The position numbers were made by a program, and so were the translations under genes. DNA of 28,792 nt from Bacillota bacterium. Lineage in GTDB: Bacteria; Bacillota_H; UBA994; UBA5500. The notes under the pieces were generated by a model, which was not told where the DNA came from, ran no database searches, and saw only the letters and a list, made by a program, of their open reading frames with translations. Of this stretch, positions 1-6,971 are shown one piece after another. Each line of letters begins with the position of its first letter. Positions within the stretch are counted from its first letter, which is position 1. The DNA lies in contig JAAYGE010000122.1 in NCBI GenBank assembly GCA_012727835.1, positions 1 to 28,792 on the forward strand, written 5' to 3'.

Positions 1-1085
1 AGATTGGGCGTCGGCGCACGATTATAGTTCGGCCTAATAGTTCGCAGGAAGCGCGCCGTGTAGGAGAGTTGGCGGTGAAAGCCCTTTATACTGCCGGCCT
101 TGATGTGGGGGCAGTAGAAATCGGCATCAGCAGTAGAGGGACATTATATGTCATCAATATCAATGCCTGTCCCCGCATGGGAAGGGCGATAGCGTCGGCA
201 TATGCAAAGCATATTCAAGCATGGGTGAAACGCATGGAGGTGTATTGGGCCAAGGGCTTCTTAACTTCTTTCATGCACAAATGCCCCTCTTATTTACTCG
301 GCGCAGATCCCGAATTTGCACTACGTGACGCCCGTACGGGGCGTATGATTTTTGCCTCCGACTATTTTCCCATGCAAGGTACTGTCGGTTGTGACGCCCG
401 GCGGGTAAAGGTGGGGCGTTCCGGCTATCCATTGGCCGAGGTTAGACCTACCCCAACCGAGTGCCCTTTAGAGCTTTATGAGGGTATTATCAAGGCCTTA
501 CGAAAAGCCAATCGCATGGTGCCGAATCCTTATATTCAGTGGCGGGCAGGAACCTTGCCCTTTAGCCAGCTACCGGTTGGTGGCCATATCCATTTTAGTA
601 TGTTGCCTACCAGTCCCTTGTTGCGGGCTTTAGATAACTATTTGGCCGTTATTTTTTTGATGCTAGAAAATCCAGCAGCGGCGCGTAGTCGCCGCAGGAA
701 ATACGGATGGTTGGGCGATTATCGCCGGAAGACCCATGGGGGCTTTGAATACCGGGTGATACCCAGCTGGTTGGTTAGTCCGGTCTATGCCCGCGGTGCC
801 CTTTGTTTAGCAAAGGTGATCGGATGCCATTGGCACCGATTACGCTATGATTTTTTTGCCCGGCCCGAGGCCAAATTGGCATTTCGACAAGCCGACCAGG
901 AATACTTTCGTGCTGAAATACCGACGACCATGGCCCACATTCGTTCCTTACCCACCTACCAGAACTATGCCAATGAAATAGAAGCCCTTTTCCGTTATAT
1001 AGAGCAGAACAAACGGTGGCGGACTTCCAATGATATTCGCCGGACTTGGCGCTTGTTGAGACCGCGGAGGCGGCGTCGTGCTTGA
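1..1085 (+). CDS. ATP-grasp / COOH-NH2 ligase (GS-like amidoligase) fusion, 5'-partial
   Basis: The frame is open from base 3 to the TGA at 1083-1085, so the gene begins upstream of the window; a TTG at 69 is only an internal codon. The first ~60 visible residues look like the C-terminal end of an ATP-grasp domain (VEIGI at ~114, then YVININACP to ~176). From ~300 onward a second domain shows the marks of the phiEco32-like COOH-NH2 ligase family (glutamine-synthetase fold): GADPEF near 300-317, AEVRP at 435-449, GGHIHFS at 579-599, FEYRVIPSWL at 744-773. Such proteins are predicted to join a carboxyl to an amine using ATP, and the family is known to occur beside YheC/YheD ATP-grasp genes, as here. 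The tail is very Arg-rich. One oddity is that the usual Glu-x-Asn metal motif of ATP-grasp reads N-I-N. The substrate is unknown; a spore-coat or peptide modification role is inferred from the neighbours. Confidence 0.8.
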   Translation, partial: IGRRRTIIVRPNSSQEARRVGELAVKALYTAGLDVGAVEIGISSRGTLYVININACPRMGRAIASAYAKHIQAWVKRMEVYWAKGFLTSFMHKCPSYLLGADPEFALRDARTGRMIFASDYFPMQGTVGCDARRVKVGRSGYPLAEVRPTPTECPLELYEGIIKALRKANRMVPNPYIQWRAGTLPFSQLPVGGHIHFSMLPTSPLLRALDNYLAVIFLMLENPAAARSRRRKYGWLGDYRRKTHGGFEYRVIPSWLVSPVYARGALCLAKVIGCHWHRLRYDFFARPEAKLAFRQADQEYFRAEIPTTMAHIRSLPTYQNYANEIEALFRYIEQNKRWRTSNDIRRTWRLLRPRRRRRA

Positions 1086-1106
1086 GCACAGGGTTTTTAC
1101 TAAAGC

Positions 1107-1136
1107 ATATATTGTATTACGGTAATGTCATATCCT
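1107..1136 (+). promoter_or_regulatory. Candidate sigma-E promoter before the second ATP-grasp gene
   Basis: ATATT at 1109-1113 is followed after 15 bases by CATATCCT at 1129-1136. The B. subtilis sigma-E consensus is KMATATT, 14-15 bases, CATACAnT. The -35 core and the CATA of the -10 fit; the first two -35 bases and the middle of the -10 do not. Mother-cell expression would suit a spore-coat-associated gene. Read by eye. Confidence 0.35.
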
Positions 1137-1169
1137 TGTTTCTGGAATTAAAAGGAGCTTACGTGAGGG

Positions 1170-2273
1170 GTGGATAATGTGGCGGCAAGCCGAACATTAG
1201 TGGGAGTAATGACTACCCGTAGACCAGGTGTACGCCCCTTTCCTGAAGGACGGTTTTTACGGGAACTATCTTATGCTGCTCACCAAGTAGGTATGCGATT
1301 GATTGTTTTTAGCCCCCTAGACATCAACTGGGGACAGCGTCGAGTACTCGGTTTTACTTACAGAAGGGGTGTCGGTTGGCAAGGAAGATATTATCCGGTA
1401 CCACGCATAGTCTACGACCGTCTATTCCCTAGCCGCGGAATGTGGAGCTTGTATTTCGGGCAAGTAGCGCGTATGCGCAAAGCTTTTCGAGTGACTATGA
1501 TGGGGCGGGGGTTGCGCGGCAAGTGGCAAATGTATCGGATTGTTCGTCGTTATGAAGATCTGCGCCCCCATTTGCCGGAGACCAGGTTAGCCAGTGTTCG
1601 TAATCTGGCTCATATGCTGAGCCGTTATGAGACGCTCTATGTCAAACCGATTTACGGCAGTGGCGGCACAGGTATCGCTTGTATCCGCCATTGGCGAGGG
1701 GGTTATATTGTGGACCGCGTTGGGCGCCCCCGCTTACGGGCCCGATCATTGGCGGCGGTAGTTGCATCGCTGGGAGGATTAAACCGCCGCTATTTGATTC
1801 AACAAGGGCTCAAACTGAACTATTTGCACGGCCGTCCCTTTGATATCCGCTGTATAGTCCAGAAAAATGGCGAGGGAAAATGGCAAGTGTCGGGGAAGGC
1901 AGTGCGGGTTGGCCGCCCGGGACGCATAACCTCCAACTTGCACACCGGAGGGCGAGCCTATTCGGTACCAGGCCTCCTGCAGCGATATTTTCCCGAACGG
2001 GCGGAGCAAATGGAACAGGAAATCGATGCCTTGGCCCTGAGGGTGGCCGAGGTCATGGATCGACATGCCGGGCCCCTTTGTGACCTGGGATTAGATCTAG
2101 GAATAGATAATGAAGGGAAGCTATGGATTATCGAGGTCAATTCCAAACCGGGGCGTAAGGTCTTTTTGCTAATGGGAGACCGGGCAGGGCGACAAAGGGT
2201 GGTACGTACTCTGATGGAGTATGCCAAATATCTTAGTGAACAACGAAGTAAGCAACAGAGTCGGGGGAGGTGA
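1170..2273 (+). CDS. YheC/YheD-type ATP-grasp protein (endospore coat-associated)
   Basis: The ~367-residue protein resembles the YheC/YheD family: an N-terminal LVGVMTT strand, FSPLDINW and the PRIVYDR block, then an ATP-grasp domain with VKP (158-160), GSGGTG (163-168), RPFDIR (222-227), DLGLDLGID (~305-313) and the Glu-x-Asn motif in IIEVNSKPGR (320-329). The nucleotide-binding and metal-binding features look intact, so it is probably an active ATP-dependent carboxylate-amine ligase; the substrate is unknown. It lacks the extra N-terminal beta-rich region seen in the next gene. The start is ambiguous: GTG 1170, or GTG 1179 with AGGGGTGG just upstream. The 3' end is followed at once by the ribosome binding site of the next ATP-grasp gene, which suggests one operon. 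In Bacillus such proteins are linked to the spore coat; that role here is inference. Confidence 0.85.
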   Translation: MDNVAASRTLVGVMTTRRPGVRPFPEGRFLRELSYAAHQVGMRLIVFSPLDINWGQRRVLGFTYRRGVGWQGRYYPVPRIVYDRLFPSRGMWSLYFGQVARMRKAFRVTMMGRGLRGKWQMYRIVRRYEDLRPHLPETRLASVRNLAHMLSRYETLYVKPIYGSGGTGIACIRHWRGGYIVDRVGRPRLRARSLAAVVASLGGLNRRYLIQQGLKLNYLHGRPFDIRCIVQKNGEGKWQVSGKAVRVGRPGRITSNLHTGGRAYSVPGLLQRYFPERAEQMEQEIDALALRVAEVMDRHAGPLCDLGLDLGIDNEGKLWIIEVNSKPGRKVFLLMGDRAGRQRVVRTLMEYAKYLSEQRSKQQSRGR

Positions 2274-2280
2274 GCGGCGG

Positions 2281-3609
2281 ATGGGGCACACAGGTGTGGT
2301 AAGGGTTATTGGCCGTAGAGAATCTACTTGCATCTTGCCACGGAGCCTATTGGCACAGGCCGGCTGGCGGACGGGGGAAATTGTCACTTTTGCTTTCGGC
2401 AGTGCCCATCGCCGGATGCGAGTGCAGGGGGGAGAGGAAGATGTTTGGCAACTGCCCGCATCTTTATTACGTGCGCTGAGGTTGGTTCCACGGCGTTGGT
2501 TTTACCATTTAGATGGGGAACGGCGTTTAATTCGTTTTGGCCCGCTGATTGGTATCATGACCACATGGCAAATGACACCCTATTTCCGGTCGGTAATGAG
2601 GGCGGCAGCTAGCCGCGGTATGATGGCGGTGGTATTTCGGCCCACCAGCCTACGGCCGAGTGTACGAGAGTTAGAGGGTTGGGGGCTAGTAAATGGAGTA
2701 GTGCGGCGAGTTAGGGTCCCTTGGCCCGATGTTGTATAAAATCGGATTCCTAACCGGGGAGGAGAGCTGCTGCGCAGTACCAGGAGTTGTAAGCGGACCT
2801 TGGAGCGGGCCAATATCCCCATTTTTAACCGCCGGTTCTTTCATAAATGGCGTATTCATCGGCTGCTAAGGCGCGATGAACAAGCACAAAAGTATTTGCC
2901 CGAAACCCAACCCATGCTCAACATGCAGCAGGTTCGTCATTTTCTTGGCCGCTATCCGTCGGTCTACTTAAAGCCCAACGGAGGTAGCAAGGGGCAGGGA
3001 ATTGTGCGGGTTATGCGGCGGCGTCGGCAAGGTTATCAGGTGTCCTTTCGTAAGGCGAACAGAAACTACCAGCATGTGGTGGGCAGTTGGGCGCAGGCGG
3101 CAGCCCTCATTCGCCGGGCTATGGCACCCCGTAGCTATGTGATACAGGAAGGAATCGCATTAGCCAACTATCGGGGACGCCCCTTTGACGTCCGAGTGAC
3201 CCTCTATAAAAATGGTCAACGGCAATGGGTTCCCTGTGGTTCGTCGGCTAAGATTGCCGGCTACGGTAGCATAACTACCCATGTGGCCAACGGAGGAAGA
3301 GTAATTCCCTTAAATCGGGCCCTGCGCTATGCCTTCGGTAATCAGGCTGAAGAAATACGAGAGCGTATAGAAGCTGCTGCTATCGACTTAGCTTTAGCGG
3401 TAGAAAGGGTAACGGCCCTAGAATTGGGTGAAATTGGTTTAGACATTGGGCTGACGGCGCAGGGGCGGGTGGCCATGTTTGAAGCCAATAGCAAGCCCGG
3501 GCGGGCGGTTTTTGCTACGGCCTGGAATCGGCAGGATCGCTGGAAATCAATGCTCTATCTATGCGATTACGCAGCTAGTTTGGCTGGTTTTGATAGGGGA
3601 GTGAGTTGA
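2281..3609 (+). pseudogene. YheC/YheD-type ATP-grasp gene interrupted by one in-frame TAA
   Basis: Starting at ATG 2281 (GGAGGTGA at 2266-2273, spacing 7), the frame encodes a beta-rich N-terminal region, then FGPLIGIMTTW and VPWPDVV, and meets TAA at 2737-2739. The same frame then continues without another stop to 3609: NRIPNR, FNRRFFHKW, then ATP-grasp motifs LKPNGGSKGQG, RPFDVR, LDIGL and FEANSKPGR. In the next gene the matching segment reads VVYNRVPNR, so TAA sits exactly on a conserved Tyr codon (TAT or TAC to TAA). No frameshift is involved. Read through, the product would be 442 residues, normal for the family. The C-terminal catalytic half might be translated separately from TTG 2800, but its upstream signal is poor. 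Most likely a recent nonsense mutation or a base-call error; the rest of the reading frame is undecayed. Confidence 0.8.
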
Positions 3610-4682
3610 TGCGGAGGCCAATTTTAGGTATCTTGACGGCCGGTAAAGGTCCGGTCCCAGGGAACCGGGAAATGTTCCGCTTCGTGCAGCAGGCCTGTCG
3701 TGAGGCAGGTCTGACTGCCTATGTATTTACACCGGACCAGGTCAATTGGTCGCGGGGGGTAGTAAGAGGTTATCGCTATGTAGGGGGTAGATGGCGGGCA
3801 GGTAACTTTCCCTTGCCGCAAGTGGTTTATAATCGGGTACCTAATCGGCAACTAGAAGCAAGTGCTGCTGTAAAGCAGGTGAAGCGCCGTCTACTGACCA
3901 GAGGGATTCCTTATTATAATGCTAGATTCCTAAATAAATACGACCTGTATCGAATGTTAACTAAGGAAGCTGCTATTCGCCCCCATTTGCCCTGGACGAA
4001 CTTGGTGCGAAGAAGGGACGATATTAAAGCTGCTTTAAAACAATTTGGTCGGGTTTATCTGAAACCAAGGCATGCTTTTGCTGGGCAAGGCATTATGACT
4101 GTCGAATTGCGAGGCAATGATTGGGAGTTGCGTTATCGTCAAGGCAATGCCAATAGGGTGATACGCGGTTCAGCATTGGGAGAGCTTTGGTCGCGGCTGG
4201 AGCGGCGTATGGGCAAGCAGAGTTATATTGTGCAGCAGGCGATTCCCTTGGCCCGATATAGGGGAAGAACCTTTGACATAAGGTTGCTGGCGCAAAAGAA
4301 TGGAGCCGGGCAGTGGCAAGTAACCGGTATGGGAGTACGGGTTGCCAGTAAGGGTGGTATCACTACCCACGTGCCCAACGGCGGTTATATTGCCTCGGCG
4401 GCCGATGTGTTGCCGGCTGTCTTTGGTGCCGAAGCCGATCGGGTGCGTGAAAAGGTTGCCCTTTTGGCCATGCAGATTGCGCCGGCAGTTGAAAAGGGCT
4501 ATGGCGGGCTGTTTGGGGAGATGTCTATGGATATAGGCTTGGATAACAATGGTCATCCTTGGTTCTTCGAAGCCAATGCTAAACCGATGCGTTTTGATGA
4601 ACCGGGGATTAGGCGGAAGGGGCTACAGACCATGACAGCCTATGTGCGGTATCTTGCGCGTGAGGCAGGTGAAAGGGGGTAA
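3609..4682 (+). CDS. YheC/YheD-type ATP-grasp protein (endospore coat-associated)
   Basis: Start ATG 3609 overlaps the stop of the preceding gene (TGATG), with AGGGGAGTGA just upstream, so the two are translationally coupled. The ~357-residue product begins with ILGILTAGKG, followed by VFTPDQVNW, PLPQVVYNRVPNR and FLNKYDLYRML, and then the ATP-grasp domain with YLKPRHAFAGQG, RTFDIRLL, MSMDIGLD and FFEANAKPMRF. The lysine, glycine-rich loop and Glu-x-Asn elements look intact, so it is probably catalytically competent. It is the last of four ATP-grasp-containing genes in tandem and is followed 4 bases later by a GNAT gene. A spore-coat or peptide-ligase role is inferred from the family; the substrate cannot be read from sequence. 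Confidence 0.86.
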   Translation: MRRPILGILTAGKGPVPGNREMFRFVQQACREAGLTAYVFTPDQVNWSRGVVRGYRYVGGRWRAGNFPLPQVVYNRVPNRQLEASAAVKQVKRRLLTRGIPYYNARFLNKYDLYRMLTKEAAIRPHLPWTNLVRRRDDIKAALKQFGRVYLKPRHAFAGQGIMTVELRGNDWELRYRQGNANRVIRGSALGELWSRLERRMGKQSYIVQQAIPLARYRGRTFDIRLLAQKNGAGQWQVTGMGVRVASKGGITTHVPNGGYIASAADVLPAVFGAEADRVREKVALLAMQIAPAVEKGYGGLFGEMSMDIGLDNNGHPWFFEANAKPMRFDEPGIRRKGLQTMTAYVRYLAREAGERG

Positions 4683-4686
4683 TTGG

Positions 4687-5139
4687 ATGATTACCTACCG
4701 GCAGATAACGGAGGACGACTTCTTACAATACCGGGCCGACATTTTGCGCCTGATTAAATTAAATGCCGATAACCATATCACTCGCAGAGCTTTGAACAAT
4801 TTCCGCCGTTTGCGCCCGGAGAAACTCTCCCGCGAGGGCAACGTGATCTGGACCGCCTGGGATGGAGAATTGCTGGTGGGGATGATCTTCTGTGAGCGCT
4901 ATGGCAATCGGACCTCTTTTTCCGTGGTGCGCAGGAGCCACCGTTCTCAGGGCATTGCTAAAGCCTTGTTGCGGCGGGCGGTGAACACCATGGGTAGATT
5001 TTATGCGGAAGTGGCTGCCGATAACCCGGCTAGCCTGAAGGTCTTGTTCGGGATGGGTATGGTCGCCTACGATGTTTTTCCGCGTAGAGGTAAATGGATA
5101 TTGCGAGTGCGTAATGGATTTGATGTAAATAAGGAATAG
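4687..5139 (+). CDS. GNAT-family N-acyltransferase
   Basis: The 150-residue product has the layout of a GNAT acyltransferase: an N-terminal ITYRQITEDDF strand and helix, ELLVGMIFCE (beta-4), the acetyl-CoA pyrophosphate-binding motif R86-S-Q-G-I-A followed by the KALLRRAV helix, and ADNPASLKVLFGMGM, the usual beta-5/alpha-4 Asn and Gly-Met region. ATG 4687 is preceded by AAGGGGGT at a spacing of 6; only 4 bases separate it from the ATP-grasp gene, so it ends the same operon and a terminator follows. GNAT proteins transfer acyl groups to amines, and some relatives form peptide bonds. In this setting it may modify or cap the product of the ligases; that is inference. Confidence 0.85.
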   Translation: MITYRQITEDDFLQYRADILRLIKLNADNHITRRALNNFRRLRPEKLSREGNVIWTAWDGELLVGMIFCERYGNRTSFSVVRRSHRSQGIAKALLRRAVNTMGRFYAEVAADNPASLKVLFGMGMVAYDVFPRRGKWILRVRNGFDVNKE

Positions 5140-5145
5140 AAGAAT

Positions 5146-5184
5146 GCCAGGTCGCCAGTATATGGAGACCTGGCTTATTATTTT
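5146..5184 (+). terminator. Rho-independent terminator of the ATP-grasp/GNAT operon
   Basis: GCCAGGTC at 5146-5153 pairs perfectly with GACCTGGC at 5167-5174 across a 13-base loop, followed by TTATTATTTT. It lies 6 bases after the GNAT stop codon. Confidence 0.8.
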
Positions 5185-5188
5185 GCAA

Positions 5189-5218
5189 GCATATTCCTTC
5201 CACTTACTCCATAGGAAT
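5189..5218 (+). promoter_or_regulatory. Candidate sigma-E promoter of the CotS-like gene
   Basis: GCATATT at 5189-5195 is a full match to the sigma-E -35 consensus KMATATT. After exactly 14 bases comes CATA at 5210-5213, the first half of the -10 (CATACAnT); the second half does not match. It sits right after the terminator and about 40 bases before the start codon, where a promoter is needed. Confidence 0.45.
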
Positions 5219-5255
5219 GGAACGATAGAGAGTCTTGGTGGAAGGAGTTATCCCC

Positions 5256-6566
5256 ATGAGTACTTGGCGTGGTAGCGATATAGCAAAGAGCTTTGGCATC
5301 CAAGAGGACGGTATGGTATTGAACGGAGTGTTTTGCTTCAACACTCCCTTCGGTTTGGCAACGCCCTCCATATATCGAGGGGATCTTGACTTCTTGCAGT
5401 GGTTAGGAGGCGAGCTCCACCATATTAATACGCGACTGGGACGCCTGAGCTTAAGCCTATTATTAAGAGCACCCACCGGTTATTACTATGGAGAGGTGGA
5501 TGGAGAGAAGGTTCTTTTGGCAACTTTGGAAACGGGTCCCAGTTGTGACCCTCGTAATGCCTTTGAGTTATTCACGGTGGCGGTCGGTCTGGCCCATGTG
5601 CATGAACAACAGGTATCTGTTGCTGGCGAAGGGCCCGACTGGTTGGCCTATTATCAAACCCAAAGGGACAAGTTGCTGCAGCTAAAACCCCCCAATTTGT
5701 CTAAACGGGCCTTAGTAGCGTGGGCTAATTTGGAAGAAACCTGGCGCCTATGTGTCGAAGAGTCCATCAATTTGTTGACGATGCTTAAAGGCAGACCGAG
5801 GAAAACCTGTCTAGTTTTAGGGCTGCAATCCTTTACCGATTTCGTCTATTTGCCCGATCGCCATCAAGTGCACTACAATTTGGTGGCCAATTGCCATCTA
5901 GATTCCCCCGCACGGGACTTGGCAAAACTGGTTGCAGCTGCAGGTGGTGAGACAAGGATCGCCAATAATATGCTCTTGTCTTATCAGCGGGTGAGAGAGA
6001 TAAGCAGGGAGGAGTGGAAAGAATTTTTTGCCCATCTCTGGTTTCCCCATGAGGTTGAACTGGGCATTTTCTCTGATCCTTCCGTTAACCCCTTACGATT
6101 ACAGCAGGCCAGCAATCTCTTGCAAGCCAAAATAGGTATGATCTCTGAGCTGGAGGATCTGGTGTTGCCCCCTATTTATGGGGTAGATGAAGAGGAAGAA
6201 AAGGAGGCATTAACTGTGAATAAGAAAGAGATAGAGCCAACGCCAATTGAATTAGAACCAGTTTGGGAAGAGGCGGTCAATGAGGCAACAGAGCCAGTTG
6301 CAGACCAGCCCGAGGTGCCGGAAGTTGAAAGTCAAGCGGAGGCACCGACCGTCGATGATCAGTCGCCGGTACCTGGAGAAGAAGGCATGGAACAGGAAGC
6401 TGAAATAGAAGAGCCGCAAGAGGATGTCCGTATAAACATGACGGCAACTACCTCTCAACAGCCCAGTGTGTGGCGCCCTTTCCCCCCACCTTTGGGTGCT
6501 GAAAAAGCTAAAGAAGAAGAACTGGAAGAGCATGAGGAAAATAATGTAAACCCTGAATTAGAATAA
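5256..6566 (+). CDS. CotS-like spore coat protein, degenerate kinase fold, with acidic C-terminal tail
   Basis: ATG 5256 follows AAGGAG (5242-5247) at a spacing of 8. Residues 1 to ~300 follow the outline of the CotS/YutH aminoglycoside-phosphotransferase-like fold: a GDLDFLQWLGGELHHI helix, a YYYGEVDGEKVLLATLETG block where the hinge of the kinase would lie, a VAVGLAHVHE helix, the WLAYYQTQRDKLLQL segment, and a SPARDLAKLVAAAGG segment like the DLA block after the catalytic core. The HGD catalytic loop and the metal-binding Asp are not recognisable (LVLGLQSFTDF stands there), so it is probably a non-catalytic coat protein. The last ~130 residues are Glu/Pro-rich and low-complexity. A sigma-E-like promoter upstream and the SASP gene downstream support a spore role. 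The assignment rests on pattern, not on a strong motif; an uncharacterised protein is the alternative. Confidence 0.6.
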   Translation: MSTWRGSDIAKSFGIQEDGMVLNGVFCFNTPFGLATPSIYRGDLDFLQWLGGELHHINTRLGRLSLSLLLRAPTGYYYGEVDGEKVLLATLETGPSCDPRNAFELFTVAVGLAHVHEQQVSVAGEGPDWLAYYQTQRDKLLQLKPPNLSKRALVAWANLEETWRLCVEESINLLTMLKGRPRKTCLVLGLQSFTDFVYLPDRHQVHYNLVANCHLDSPARDLAKLVAAAGGETRIANNMLLSYQRVREISREEWKEFFAHLWFPHEVELGIFSDPSVNPLRLQQASNLLQAKIGMISELEDLVLPPIYGVDEEEEKEALTVNKKEIEPTPIELEPVWEEAVNEATEPVADQPEVPEVESQAEAPTVDDQSPVPGEEGMEQEAEIEEPQEDVRINMTATTSQQPSVWRPFPPPLGAEKAKEEELEEHEENNVNPELE

Positions 6567-6585
6567 TGCGGGCCAGGGTATACTA
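6554..6585 (+). promoter_or_regulatory. Candidate sigma-G promoter of the SASP gene
   Basis: TATACTA at 6579-6585 differs from the sigma-G -10 (CATACTA) at one base. TGAATT at 6554-6559 resembles the -35 TGAATA, but the 19-base spacer is one or two longer than usual. A weaker alternative is GTATA at 6578-6582 with a poor -10 downstream. Position fits a transcript beginning ~40 bases before the SASP start. Confidence 0.35.
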
Positions 6586-6629
6586 ACCTTGTCGTTATAG
6601 CTGCATTTCTAGCAGAAAGGATGATGGTC

Positions 6630-6809
6630 GTGGCTCGAGGGAGAGGCATTATGTCCGACGAACTCAAGTACCGACTCGCCGATGAGCTAGGTTTCGGGGA
6701 TACGGTGCGCCAATATGGTTGGGGCGCCATAACCACCCGAGACGCTGGAAATCTGGTAAAGCTGGCGATTGCCAAAGCTCAACAGATGATGATAGATGAG
6801 CAGCTATAA
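6630..6809 (+). CDS. Alpha/beta-type small acid-soluble spore protein (SASP)
   Basis: The 59-residue product (MARGRGIMSDELKY...) matches the alpha/beta SASP family, with LADELGF in the first conserved half and YGWGAITTRDAGNLVK plus an AIAKAQQMM helix in the second. These proteins coat forespore DNA and protect it from UV and heat. GTG 6630 is preferred because AGAAAGG at 6614-6620 lies 9 bases before it and clostridial relatives begin with MARG...GIMS; ATG 6621 and 6624 are too close to that site. The second half is the DNA-binding signature. The gene stands alone between the CotS-like gene and the dcw cluster, with its own terminator, so forespore expression independent of mraZ is likely. 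Confidence 0.88.
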   Translation: MARGRGIMSDELKYRLADELGFGDTVRQYGWGAITTRDAGNLVKLAIAKAQQMMIDEQL

Positions 6810-6815
6810 TGGCAT

Positions 6816-6848
6816 GGGGCTGTCCAAAAGGCAGCCCCGTTTTTGTTT
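6816..6848 (+). terminator. Rho-independent terminator after the SASP gene
   Basis: GGGGCTG at 6816-6822 pairs with CAGCCCC at 6832-6838 across a 9-base loop, followed by GTTTTTGTTT. It separates the SASP transcript from the dcw operon. Confidence 0.9.
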
Positions 6849-6908
6849 CTGCAAAAAATTAACTTAAATTTAATGGAAAAGAAGGAGTTGAAGGGTGCAA
6901 GGCGAATA

Positions 6909-6948
6909 GTAGTGGTGAAAAGTGGCGCGAAGTGGGGTAAAGTGGGGC
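6909..6948 (+). promoter_or_regulatory. MraZ-box-like operator: four 10-bp direct repeats
   Basis: Four units in strict 10-base register: GTAGTGG (6909), AAAGTGG (6919), GAAGTGG (6929), AAAGTGG (6939), each followed by 3 variable bases. MraZ is known to bind tandem short repeats before its own gene, of the form AAAGTG[G/T]NNN in Mycoplasma. The array ends 23 bases before the mraZ start, so it probably serves autoregulation of the dcw operon. I could not place a convincing sigma-A promoter around it. Confidence 0.75.
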
Positions 6949-6971
6949 AAATTTGCTAGAGGAGGGGGAAT

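Noticed and set aside
2737..2739. Recoding of the stop as selenocysteine or pyrrolysine
   Set aside because: Those use TGA and TAG. The codon here is TAA and the expected residue is Tyr, so recoding is not supported.
2221..3609. Frameshift between the two halves of the third ATP-grasp gene
   Set aside because: Both halves are in the same reading frame and the 60 bases between them contain no other stop; a single TAA explains the break.
2800..3609. Second half of the split ATP-grasp gene as an independent gene starting at TTG 2800
   Set aside because: No well-placed ribosome binding site lies before the TTG, and the segment 2740-2799 still encodes family residues (NRIPNR), so it reads as part of one interrupted gene.
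6888..6916. Sigma-A promoter TTGAAG with a downstream -10 before mraZ
   Set aside because: No acceptable -10 lies at 16-18 bases; the best hexamers are AGTGGT or TAGTGG inside the repeats. Not reported as a promoter.
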